Shown in pieces: positions 1-7,321 of a stretch of DNA of 46,107 bases. The stretch comes from Pseudomonadota bacterium (GTDB lineage: Bacteria > Desulfobacterota > Desulfarculia > Desulfarculales > Desulfarculaceae): the NCBI GenBank assembly GCA_018902755.1, contig JAHIQI010000054.1, forward strand, positions 1 through 46,107. Reading direction: 5' to 3'. Every line of letters starts with the position of its first letter. Position 1 is the first letter of the stretch. The position numbers and the translations under genes are program-made. Below the pieces are notes generated by a model, which was given only the letters and a program-made list of their open reading frames with translations, made no database searches and had not been told where the DNA came from.

Positions 1-80
1 ATCAGGGTGATCAGGGCGATCAGGGTCAGGGTCAGGATGATCAGGGCGATCAGGGTGATCAGGGCGATCAGGGTCAGGGT
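1..80 (+). repeat. QGD-coding short tandem repeat
   Basis: A repeat built on the 9-base unit CAGGGTGAT, with CAGGGT insertions, encodes a Gln-Gly-Asp run in the linker of the CobT-like protein. It begins before the window edge. Units differ mainly by single bases (GGT/GGC), so it is probably prone to length change by slippage. Confidence 0.85.
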
Positions 81-1121
81 GGCGATGAAGGTGGGTCTGG
101 CGAAGACAAAAACACCGATTGGGGCAAGGACCTGGAAGATAATGCCCCTGCCCAGGCCGATGATCTAAGCGGCAAGGACCTGATTGAAGCCGCCCTGAAC
201 GTTGGCAACGAAAGCATGGGGCACAAGCCCTGGACCACCGAAGACGATAAGGTGGGTATGCCATGGGAAGATTATGCAAAGCTGCGTAATAAGGGCCTGA
301 CGTGCAGGGACCTAGACTTCTACAACAACCGCCTGGCAAGAATTTCTGATCAGGCGAATGTGATCAGGACCAGGCTTTACCGGGTCCTGAAGGCCGAAGG
401 CCGGGCCAAATATGTGGGCGGCTTCAGGCGTGGGCGGCTGGATAGTGGCGCACTACACCGGACCAGGGTCGGGGACCAGAACGTCTTCTCTCAAAAATCG
501 GTGGGGCAGACCACTGACGTGGCGATTACCCTCTTGCTGGATATGTCGGCTTCAATGAAGCGCAGAATGCCCACGGCGATCGGGGTCCTGGCTATGTTCA
601 CCGAAACCCTGAGCGCCCTAGGGATTGCCCATGAAATACTTGGGCATACTGCTGACCGTAAAACCCATGCTGTTGAATTGGTGACGGCAGGCTTCACCGA
701 ATATTCAGGGTTTACCCGGTGGGGCTCTATCGATCTTCCCCTATTCAAGGCCTTCAACGAAGGCCTCAATCTGAAGGTAAAAGAACGTATTGGTGGGGCT
801 CAGGCGATGGGCAATACAAACGATGGGGACGCAATTCACTACGCCGCCCGCCGCCTGCTTAAGCGCCCCGAAGCCCGTAAAATCATCTTCATCCTAAGTG
901 ACGGCAATCCTAATTACAGTGGGAGAAATTGCAAAACCCACCTTCATACCGTGGTGAAAGCCCTTCAGGAAAAGACCAGTATTGAGTTAATCGCGGTGGG
1001 AATCCAGTCCAATACCGTAAAAACATATTACCCCAACCGGGCCGCCGTCCATGACCTGGACCAGTTGGCCGAAGTGGTGGGGACCAAGCTGACCGCCGCC
1101 TTGGTCAAGGGGAGAAAATAA
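3..1121 (+). CDS. CobT-like von Willebrand factor A protein, 5' end outside the window
   Basis: The reading frame is open to the left edge, so the N terminus is missing; the ATG at 216 is internal. The first part is an acidic low-complexity linker rich in Q, G and D. It is followed by a von Willebrand A domain with the metal-site motif DMSASM (about residues 109-114 counted from the ATG at 216), a conserved threonine region and LSDGNPN near the second metal loop. CobT, the VWA subunit of aerobic cobaltochelatase, has the same layout of an acidic linker followed by a VWA domain. CobS/CobT-like AAA+ and VWA pairs are also found in phages, where their target is unknown. A partner MoxR/CobS-like ATPase would be expected to the left. 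The family call rests on motif and architecture; the role in the phage is unknown. Confidence 0.68.
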   Translation, partial: QGDQGDQGQGQDDQGDQGDQGDQGQGGDEGGSGEDKNTDWGKDLEDNAPAQADDLSGKDLIEAALNVGNESMGHKPWTTEDDKVGMPWEDYAKLRNKGLTCRDLDFYNNRLARISDQANVIRTRLYRVLKAEGRAKYVGGFRRGRLDSGALHRTRVGDQNVFSQKSVGQTTDVAITLLLDMSASMKRRMPTAIGVLAMFTETLSALGIAHEILGHTADRKTHAVELVTAGFTEYSGFTRWGSIDLPLFKAFNEGLNLKVKERIGGAQAMGNTNDGDAIHYAARRLLKRPEARKIIFILSDGNPNYSGRNCKTHLHTVVKALQEKTSIELIAVGIQSNTVKTYYPNRAAVHDLDQLAEVVGTKLTAALVKGRK

Positions 1122-1122
1122 C

Positions 1123-1689
1123 ATGGCCGAATATGACCCCAGGGACCACGGGGGGACGGTGTATAAGGAAGCCCTTCGGTGCCTCTATAGCCTTCCCTCT
1201 GGCCACGGCATGGAGTTGGCCGACCTGATGCAGGAAGGCCATATGGCTGCCCATAAGGGGATGGCCAGTTACGACCCCGACAAGCCGGGCCGGGCCTCAG
1301 AAGGTACTTGGGTCACCACCTGCGTCAGATCGTGGCTGGGTAAAATCAAGGACCAGGCCTGGACCGGCAAGCGGTGCCCCCGCGTCTTGGTTAGGGACGA
1401 CGCCGGGGGATTCCTGGCCCCAGAGGATCGGCCTATCCCCCATATGGCAGACATAGACGACTGCCTTGACCTGGAAGCGGAAACTGACAGCGGGGACCTG
1501 AAGGCAATCATGACCTATATCGCCCAAACGGCCCCACCCGTTCTAACTTTGCTTGCTGTTCAATATTTCCTAGGCTATGACGGGAAAATAGCTTGCAATA
1601 GGCTAGGGATGGTGTATTCTGATTTTGTGAAGCGGAGAAAAGAGCTTCAGTTTTTTTTAAGGAACGCTTACAGTAAGCACTACATTTAA
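1123..1689 (+). CDS. Sigma-70-like factor (phage-encoded)
   Basis: A 188-residue protein starting one base after the CobT-like stop. Residues about 14-76 resemble sigma-70 region 2: a helical stretch, then LADLMQEGHMAAHKGMASYDP, which matches the usual DLxQEGxxAxxxAxxxYDP pattern, then WVTTCVRSWLGKIKD in the place of the -10 recognition helix. The C-terminal 50 residues (LAVQYFLGYDGKIACNRLGMVYSDFVKRRKEL) could form a helix-turn-helix like region 4. It may redirect host RNA polymerase to phage promoters. The match is by pattern only and the insert between the two regions is unusual. A run of eight T near 1651 could allow slippage, but the frame is intact. Confidence 0.5.
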   Translation: MAEYDPRDHGGTVYKEALRCLYSLPSGHGMELADLMQEGHMAAHKGMASYDPDKPGRASEGTWVTTCVRSWLGKIKDQAWTGKRCPRVLVRDDAGGFLAPEDRPIPHMADIDDCLDLEAETDSGDLKAIMTYIAQTAPPVLTLLAVQYFLGYDGKIACNRLGMVYSDFVKRRKELQFFLRNAYSKHYI

Positions 1690-1702
1690 GGGAGCCGGGT
1701 CA

Positions 1703-2395
1703 ATGAATGCCCAAGCAATAGTCCAAGCCGAAGAAACCCTGGACGTAAAAGAGCAGGCGTACATGGTTATGCTGAATCTGGTCGGATTCAGTGAGGTCGT
1801 GGCCTTGGGGGTATCTAACGGTGGCCGGATAGCATTCCAGGCGACTTTATCCAATGAGATCGTGACCGTTTGGCTTGGCGATCAAGAGGTGGTAGTGATT
1901 GGACCGGGCAACACTGGGGTGGGCCGTGGGCCTAACGCCAATGAGGCAATCGCCCAGTACGCCCTGGCCAAGGGCCTTCCTATCAATGCGGTGACCCCGG
2001 CCCCGGTGCCGGTCCTGGTCCCCAAGCCCAAGCCTGAGCCCAAGCCTGAGCCCAAGCCTGAGCCCAAGCCTGAGCCCAAGCCTGAGCCCAAGCCTGACGC
2101 CCCCATTGCCCATGGGACAGACCCGGTAGAGGCCAAGGCCGTCAGCGGGGCCAGCCCCTGGCAAAAGCGCCTGGCCGCCACCGGCAACCCCTACGATGAT
2201 ACTCAGCCGGGCCACAAGCGCTTCTGGGGCACCTGCCTGGGGACCGTGGGGGCAGAGTGTAGCGTGGCCATGGCCAAGGCCTTCGGGGGCGCTGACGCTG
2301 ACCTGACTGGCGAACAAGCCGCAAACATAATCACCGCCTGGTATCGAACCGGGGACCTGGAACGGATCGGGCGCGGCACTTATCGCCGGGTCTAG
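1703..2395 (+). CDS. Hypothetical protein with Pro-Glu-Pro-Lys repeat
   Basis: A 230-residue protein of unknown function. It has three parts: an N-terminal domain of about 95 residues with alternating hydrophobic strands, a stiff PEPK repeat linker (about residues 108-132), and a C-terminal domain of about 90 residues that includes KRLAATGNPYDDTQPGHKRFWGT and ends in basic residues (RIGRGTYRRV). The repeat linker suggests two independently folded domains held apart. GGGAGCC before the ATG is a plausible ribosome binding site. It lies between the sigma-like gene and the polymerase in the same direction, so it is probably co-transcribed. No homologous family is recognised. Confidence 0.6.
   Translation: MNAQAIVQAEETLDVKEQAYMVMLNLVGFSEVVALGVSNGGRIAFQATLSNEIVTVWLGDQEVVVIGPGNTGVGRGPNANEAIAQYALAKGLPINAVTPAPVPVLVPKPKPEPKPEPKPEPKPEPKPEPKPDAPIAHGTDPVEAKAVSGASPWQKRLAATGNPYDDTQPGHKRFWGTCLGTVGAECSVAMAKAFGGADADLTGEQAANIITAWYRTGDLERIGRGTYRRV
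2027..2098 (+). repeat. Six 12-bp tandem units encoding Pro-Lys-Pro-Glu
   Basis: The unit CCCAAGCCTGAG occurs five times exactly, followed by a sixth copy with a final C instead of G. Near-identity of the units at the DNA level points to recent expansion by slippage. Confidence 0.93.
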
Positions 2396-2426
2396 GACCG
2401 CCACAATCAACCACCTGGAGGTTGGC

Positions 2427-5400
2427 TTGCATTTTGCACAGCTTCATAACCATACGACTTATAGCGCCCTGGACGGCATGGGCCAGCCTGACCAATGGGC
2501 GGCCCATGCCAAGAGCCAGGGCCACCAGGCGCTAGGACTCAGTGACCACGGTACGGTCAGCGGGGCCCTGGACTTCTACAAGGCCTGCCAGGCCCAGGGG
2601 ATCAAGCCGGTCATAGGGTGCGAATTCTATGTCGTGGTTTCTCCCCTGACCACCAAAGGGGAAAAGGCCAGCGACAGATTCCACGTTTGCGCCTATGCAA
2701 AGAATCAAGCCGGGTGGTCAAGCCTATTGAAGACCCTAACCCTGGCCAATACCCAGTTTTTCAGGAAGCCCCGCCTTGGGCTGGACCAGGTCCTTGGCCT
2801 AGACAACGTGGTCCTGACCACGGCTTGTTTTGGCGGCATGATTCAAATGGCTATGCAGTATGACCGGGAGATCATCCACGCCCTGGCCAAGCGGTTCGGG
2901 GATGATTTCTACCTGGAGCTACAGCCCCACAATGACCCCCGCCAGAGCGCCGTCAACCTGGAAGCTGTCAGGTTGGCCGGGAGCTACGGTTACAACCTGA
3001 CGGCCAGCAATGACTGCCACTACATTACCCAGGACCAGGAAGACGCCCGCCAGGTGCTGATGGCCACCAAATTCAAGCGGCTGGTAGCAGATATGTCCAA
3101 ATTCCCAGGGCTGTATTTCAAGGACCTGACCCAGATGGCCCAGGAATTCAGGGCCTATCACCCATTGCTTGAAGCCACGGCGATCAGGCAGGCGCTTCTG
3201 GCCACCGGGGAGATCGCCGACAAGTGCGCCCTGGACCTGACTCCCCACGCCCTGGTCATGCCCACGGTGGACGATCCAGAGGCAACCTTGCGGGCCGTCC
3301 TGATCGCTGGGATCGCCCGGCTGTTCCCGGAAGGAATGCCCGACGCTTACCATGCCCGGCTGATCCATGAAGTCGGGATCATCAAACAGCTTGGGTTTAT
3401 CGACTATTTTCTGCTGGTCAGGGAAGTACTTGACTGGTGTGATCAGAATGGGATCATCTACGGCCCAGGTCGTGGATCGGTGGGCGGGTCCCTGGTGGCT
3501 TACCTTATGGGGATTCACCGGGTGGACCCGCTGAAGTATGGCCTATTTTTTGAGCGCTTCCTAAACCCCGAACGTATCAGCCCGCCTGACATTGATATCG
3601 ACTTCGACTTCCTACGCCGTGGGGAGATCGCGGGGCATTTGCGGGAAAAATATGGGGAAGACAAGGTGGCCAACATTGCCACCTTCCTGACCCTGCAAAG
3701 CAAAATGGCTCTGAAGGACACGGCCAGGGCTCACGGGATCGGCCCGAAGGAAGCCCAGACCGCCAGCAACATGGTGATCAATGAACTGGGCCTGGACGGG
3801 TCCATTGCCGCCAACCCGGTCTTAGCTGACTGGAGCCAGAAATACCCGCTGGTGATCTCTCAGGCCAAGCAGTTGGAAGGCCAGATCAGGGGCCAGGGCA
3901 AACACGCCGCCGGGATCGTGATTTCCAGCGTCCCCTTGGAAACCCTGGCCGTCCTGGAGCAAAAGGACGATACGCCCACCGTGAACTGGTCCATGGCTGA
4001 CGCCGAATACTTTGGCCTGCTCAAAATGGACGTCCTGGGGCTCAGGACCTGCACTGTGATAGGGCAGACGGTAAAGGCGATTAAGCGGCGGCACAAGGTG
4101 GACCTGGACCCGTGGGCCGTCCCCTTGGACGATCCTGAAACCCTAGACGAATTCAGCCAGGGCAACACGGCTGCAATTTTTCAGTTTGAAAGCGCCGGGA
4201 TGCAGCGGTTACTGAAGGAATTGGCCCCGATCAAGGACTTCATGGTCCTGTCTGACACCAGCGCCCTGTTCAGGCCCGGTCCCAAGGATAGCGGGCTGAT
4301 GGACCTTTACGTCAGCCGGGCCCAGGGCCAGCCGGTCAGCTATCTTCACCCCAGTCTGGAGCCCGCCCTAAGCCCGACTTTCGGCGTTATGGTCTACCAG
4401 GAGCAAGTCATGCAGGTGGCCATGGCCCTTTGTGGATTCAGCGGGGCCCAGGCCGACACGCTTCGCAAGGGCATGGGCAAGAAAAAGCCCGAAGTCTTGG
4501 CCAAGCTTAGGGTGGACTTCATTGCCGGGGCCCAGACTACCAGCGGGATATCGGAAGAGTTGGCGGGCAACCTGTTCAGTGAGATTGAAGCCTTCGCCAG
4601 CTACGCCTTCAACCGGGCCCACTCAGTCGAATACGCCCTGATCAGTTACGCTTCCATGTATCTGAAAATCCACTACCCGCTGGAATTCATGGCGGCCATG
4701 CTGTCCAACACCGAAGACGCTGACAAGCTTCCCATGTATTTGAAGGAATGTGACCGGCTTGGGGTCCCCCTGCTACCCCCTGACCTGTATCGAAGCGAAG
4801 CTGGGATGACGATTGATGGCGGGGCCCTTCGGGTGGGACTTAGCGTGATCAAGGGCGTAGGGACGGCGGCCCTGACTGCGATCAGTGAAGCCGGGCCCAG
4901 CCACGACCTGTTCAGTTTCGCGGCCAAGGTGGAGCGGCGCAAGTGTAACAAGGGGGTGATCTCTGCCATTCTGAAGGCCGGGGCCGGGGCGAACACTGAC
5001 GCGGTGACGGCCCGGCTCTTGACCAATCTGGACGACGTCCTGGCAGGGAAGGTGACCAACCTTACCGATCTACCGGAAGAGATCGGCCCCCTGTACCAAG
5101 AGGACCTTTTGGAAGACGCCCGGCGGCTGGCCTTGGGCCCCTACTACAAACCCCGCGTGAGGCTTTGCCAGATGCCCCAGGACGGCCCCGCCCTGGCAAA
5201 GGCGACCAAGGGCCTGGACGGGTGCGGGGCTTGCGCCCTGGGGCAACACAGCGGCAACCCCAAGCCGGTCCCGGCCTACGCCGGGGCCACGGCCAAGGTG
5301 GTGGTGGTGACCGACTTCCCTGGCCGGGATGAAGAACAGGCCAAGGCGATCCTGGTCGGTAACGACGGGTACAAGGCGCTCCTGATCAGGCACCTGAAGC

Positions 5401-5747
5401 AAGCCGGGCTGACCATAGAAGACTGCTATTTCACGTCCCTTTACAAGTGCCGCCCGGCTAACAATTCCCTTCCCGAAGACCCGCCGTCCATATGTCACCA
5501 GTGGATTACGGGGGAGTTGGAAGCGCTTCATCCCAAATTGATCCTGGCCATGGGGCGCGGCGCGGCGGCGTTCTTTGGCCATAAGCGCGGCATTCTGGCC
5601 TCTTGTGGCCAGGTGATCTATAGCAAGTATTTCCAGGCCCAGGTGGTCCTTTGCGTGGCCCCAGGCTACGCAATGCGTAACCCGGCAGAGGGCAGGGAAC
5701 TTATTTCAGCCGCCACGAACACAATCCGGTCCATGGTGCGCGGGTAG
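2427..5747 (+). CDS. DNA polymerase III alpha (DnaE type) fused to a family-4-like uracil-DNA glycosylase domain
   Basis: A 1,106-residue replicative polymerase. Residues 1 to about 270 form a PHP domain with its usual metal ligands: H7, H9, D16, H41, E66, H86, C134, D196 and H198. The C-family polymerase core has YGPGRGSVGGSLVAY, the acidic motif PPDIDIDFDF (D388, D390, D392) and MDVLGLRT (D535), which match the catalytic aspartates of bacterial DnaE. A helix-hairpin-helix segment (VIKGVGTAAL) follows. The OB-fold and tau-binding tail of cellular DnaE are absent. Residues from about 925 instead resemble family 4 UDG, with cysteines 933, 936, 1008 and 1023 spaced as for the 4Fe-4S cluster and a YKCRP motif. 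The TTG start is chosen because GGAGG lies six bases upstream and the PHP motif begins immediately. Polymerase call near certain; UDG call strong. Confidence 0.9.
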   Translation: MHFAQLHNHTTYSALDGMGQPDQWAAHAKSQGHQALGLSDHGTVSGALDFYKACQAQGIKPVIGCEFYVVVSPLTTKGEKASDRFHVCAYAKNQAGWSSLLKTLTLANTQFFRKPRLGLDQVLGLDNVVLTTACFGGMIQMAMQYDREIIHALAKRFGDDFYLELQPHNDPRQSAVNLEAVRLAGSYGYNLTASNDCHYITQDQEDARQVLMATKFKRLVADMSKFPGLYFKDLTQMAQEFRAYHPLLEATAIRQALLATGEIADKCALDLTPHALVMPTVDDPEATLRAVLIAGIARLFPEGMPDAYHARLIHEVGIIKQLGFIDYFLLVREVLDWCDQNGIIYGPGRGSVGGSLVAYLMGIHRVDPLKYGLFFERFLNPERISPPDIDIDFDFLRRGEIAGHLREKYGEDKVANIATFLTLQSKMALKDTARAHGIGPKEAQTASNMVINELGLDGSIAANPVLADWSQKYPLVISQAKQLEGQIRGQGKHAAGIVISSVPLETLAVLEQKDDTPTVNWSMADAEYFGLLKMDVLGLRTCTVIGQTVKAIKRRHKVDLDPWAVPLDDPETLDEFSQGNTAAIFQFESAGMQRLLKELAPIKDFMVLSDTSALFRPGPKDSGLMDLYVSRAQGQPVSYLHPSLEPALSPTFGVMVYQEQVMQVAMALCGFSGAQADTLRKGMGKKKPEVLAKLRVDFIAGAQTTSGISEELAGNLFSEIEAFASYAFNRAHSVEYALISYASMYLKIHYPLEFMAAMLSNTEDADKLPMYLKECDRLGVPLLPPDLYRSEAGMTIDGGALRVGLSVIKGVGTAALTAISEAGPSHDLFSFAAKVERRKCNKGVISAILKAGAGANTDAVTARLLTNLDDVLAGKVTNLTDLPEEIGPLYQEDLLEDARRLALGPYYKPRVRLCQMPQDGPALAKATKGLDGCGACALGQHSGNPKPVPAYAGATAKVVVVTDFPGRDEEQAKAILVGNDGYKALLIRHLKQAGLTIEDCYFTSLYKCRPANNSLPEDPPSICHQWITGELEALHPKLILAMGRGAAAFFGHKRGILASCGQVIYSKYFQAQVVLCVAPGYAMRNPAEGRELISAATNTIRSMVRG

Positions 5748-5756
5748 TTTTCTGAT

Positions 5757-5788
5757 TCCGGTATAATTACAGTAACTGCTAACTGGAG
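5757..5788 (+). promoter_or_regulatory. Class A repeated promoter/leader, copy 1
   Basis: A 32-bp sequence identical at 9317 and 15826. It contains TATAAT (5762-5767), a tandem TAACTG pair that would overlap the transcription start, and GGAG as the ribosome binding site for the ATG at 5797. No TTGACA-like hexamer lies 17 bases upstream. CAGTAACTG inside it is a small inverted repeat. It probably drives the uvsY-ssb-exonuclease-recombinase genes. Confidence 0.75.
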
Positions 5789-5796
5789 ACTTCAAC

Positions 5797-6195
5797 ATGG
5801 CCCGCGACATTCGCCAGGACTACACAATCAACAGGGATGACATGACCGGGGAGCAAATGGAAATGCCGGGCGCGACCTATTACTGGGCGTGGCACCTGGG
5901 CGAAGCAAGGGGTGATGTTTTGGCCGCCAAGGACGCCCTGGAACAAACCAAGGCCAGGGTGGCCCTGGAGATCAAAAACAGGATGGTGGCTCAGGGACGA
6001 AAGGCAACCGTGAACGACATTGACGCCATGGTCGCCACCAATGAAATGGTGATCACGGCCCAGGCGGCCCTGGTAGAGGCCGAACGTAACAAGGGACGCA
6101 TGGATGCGGCGCTGAAAGCCGTGGGCAACAAAACTGACATGCTGATCAATATGGGCGCTGACACAAGGGCAGCGATTAACCGCAGAGTTTCTTAA
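5797..6195 (+). CDS. Possible UvsY-like recombination mediator
   Basis: A 132-residue, mostly helical protein just before the ssDNA-binding protein gene. Residues about 30-75 and 83-125 are long charged helices that may form a coiled coil. Size, helical content and the C-terminal pattern (ALKAVGNKTDMLINMGADTRAAI) resemble phage UvsY-type mediators, which load a RecA-like recombinase onto ssDNA coated with gp32. The next genes encode a gp32-like protein and a RecA-like protein, which supports the call. Primary-sequence resemblance to T4 UvsY is weak, so this could be another coiled-coil phage protein. Expression starts from the class A promoter directly upstream. Confidence 0.42.
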   Translation: MARDIRQDYTINRDDMTGEQMEMPGATYYWAWHLGEARGDVLAAKDALEQTKARVALEIKNRMVAQGRKATVNDIDAMVATNEMVITAQAALVEAERNKGRMDAALKAVGNKTDMLINMGADTRAAINRRVS

Positions 6196-6208
6196 AGGGA
6201 GCAATATC

Positions 6209-7273
6209 ATGGGATTAGACATTAACAGACTTCGCCGGGAATATGAGCAGCGGAAGCAACGCGGTGGTGCCAAGCGCCTGGACGCGGGCAAAACCCGGCT
6301 CCGTATCGTGGAAAACCCCGATGATCCGGGGACCTTTTACGAGCCCTTGGCCCAGCATTTTTTCGAGATTTCCAAGGACAACTGGATCGTGGCCATGTGC
6401 AACAAGGAAACCCCGCATATCGATCAGCCCTGTGCGATATGCGCCAATGACGTTCGGGCGGCCTACAGCCTGAACAAGGACTTCGGGAATGCTCTTCGGG
6501 CGGCCAACAAGGCCTATATCCTGGCCCTGGACCTGGACGACCCCGAAAGCGGGCTTCAGGTCTTTGAATTCCCGTACATGGTCACCGACAAGATCATTTC
6601 CTTCATCGTGGAAGGGTACGACTTCACCGATATCAACGCCGGTCACGGGGTGGTGATCAAAAAGGTCAAGGGCAAGAACAACCGGTGGACCTATGAGGTG
6701 ATACCGGAGCAACACCCGACCCCGCTGGACCCGGACCTGTTGAACGACCAGCCCAGCCTTCAGGCCAAGCTGGTGGCCGAAAGCGAAGGTGGGGTTACCC
6801 AGTGGCGGCAGGCGATCCGGGGCGCAGTCCCCGCCCTTCAAACGGTGGTCCCCATCGCCCTGCCTGAGCAGTCCAGCGCGGCCCAGGCGGCAACCCCGGC
6901 AGAAACCCAGCCGGGCCAGCCGGGCCAGACCCAGGCGGCCTTGCCCGCCCCGCCCGCCGACGACGTCGTGGACGTGCCCTATACCGAAGTGGCCCAGCCG
7001 GTGACCCCGACCCTTCCCGAATGCTATGGGAAGGGTTATGACGGTGGGGCCAAGGCCTGCCTGTTGTGCAATTCGATAGACGACTGTGAGGTTGCTTGCC
7101 TGCAAGCCCGCCGGGCGGCCAGCAAGGCGGCGGCGGCGGTGGACACCCCGGCGGCCACGGCCCAGGTAGCGACCACGGCCCAGGTAGCGGCCACGGCGGC
7201 CCAACCGGTGGTCCCGGCCAACATGAGCCCCGAAGAGTTGGACGCCAACCTGAAAAAGGCCCTGGGCCTCTAA
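6209..7273 (+). CDS. gp32-like single-stranded DNA-binding protein
   Basis: A 354-residue protein. The N-terminal 20 residues are basic, as in the cooperativity region of T4 gp32. Residues about 40-180 fit an OB-fold core with a zinc site H50-x13-C64-x10-C75-x2-C78, close to the gp32 pattern H-x12-C-x9-C-x2-C. A long Ala/Pro/Gln linker (about 205-265) follows. A second cysteine cluster lies near 271-296 (ECYGKGYDGG, then CLLCNSIDDCEVAC). The tail ends in acidic and hydrophobic residues, as in proteins that recruit partners through the C terminus. It would coat ssDNA during replication and recombination. It is 13 bases after the UvsY-like gene, with GGGAGCA as ribosome binding site. Confidence 0.75.
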   Translation: MGLDINRLRREYEQRKQRGGAKRLDAGKTRLRIVENPDDPGTFYEPLAQHFFEISKDNWIVAMCNKETPHIDQPCAICANDVRAAYSLNKDFGNALRAANKAYILALDLDDPESGLQVFEFPYMVTDKIISFIVEGYDFTDINAGHGVVIKKVKGKNNRWTYEVIPEQHPTPLDPDLLNDQPSLQAKLVAESEGGVTQWRQAIRGAVPALQTVVPIALPEQSSAAQAATPAETQPGQPGQTQAALPAPPADDVVDVPYTEVAQPVTPTLPECYGKGYDGGAKACLLCNSIDDCEVACLQARRAASKAAAAVDTPAATAQVATTAQVAATAAQPVVPANMSPEELDANLKKALGL

Positions 7274-7280
7274 TCCCTGG

Positions 7281-7304
7281 CCCGGCGGGGAAGGCCCCGC
7301 CGGG
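7281..7304 (+). terminator. GC-rich hairpin between ssb and exonuclease genes
   Basis: A perfect 10-bp stem (CCCGGCGGGG with CCCCGCCGGG) closes a 4-base AAGG loop eight bases after the ssb stop. No T tract follows, so it is not a standard intrinsic terminator. It may instead lower expression of downstream genes or protect the upstream transcript from 3' decay. Confidence 0.55.
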
Positions 7305-7321
7305 TATCATGAAAGGCCCCC

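Noticed and set aside
1..80. Possible CRISPR-like or intergenic repeat
   Set aside because: The repeat keeps one reading frame, has no spacers and encodes a QGD linker continuous with the VWA protein.
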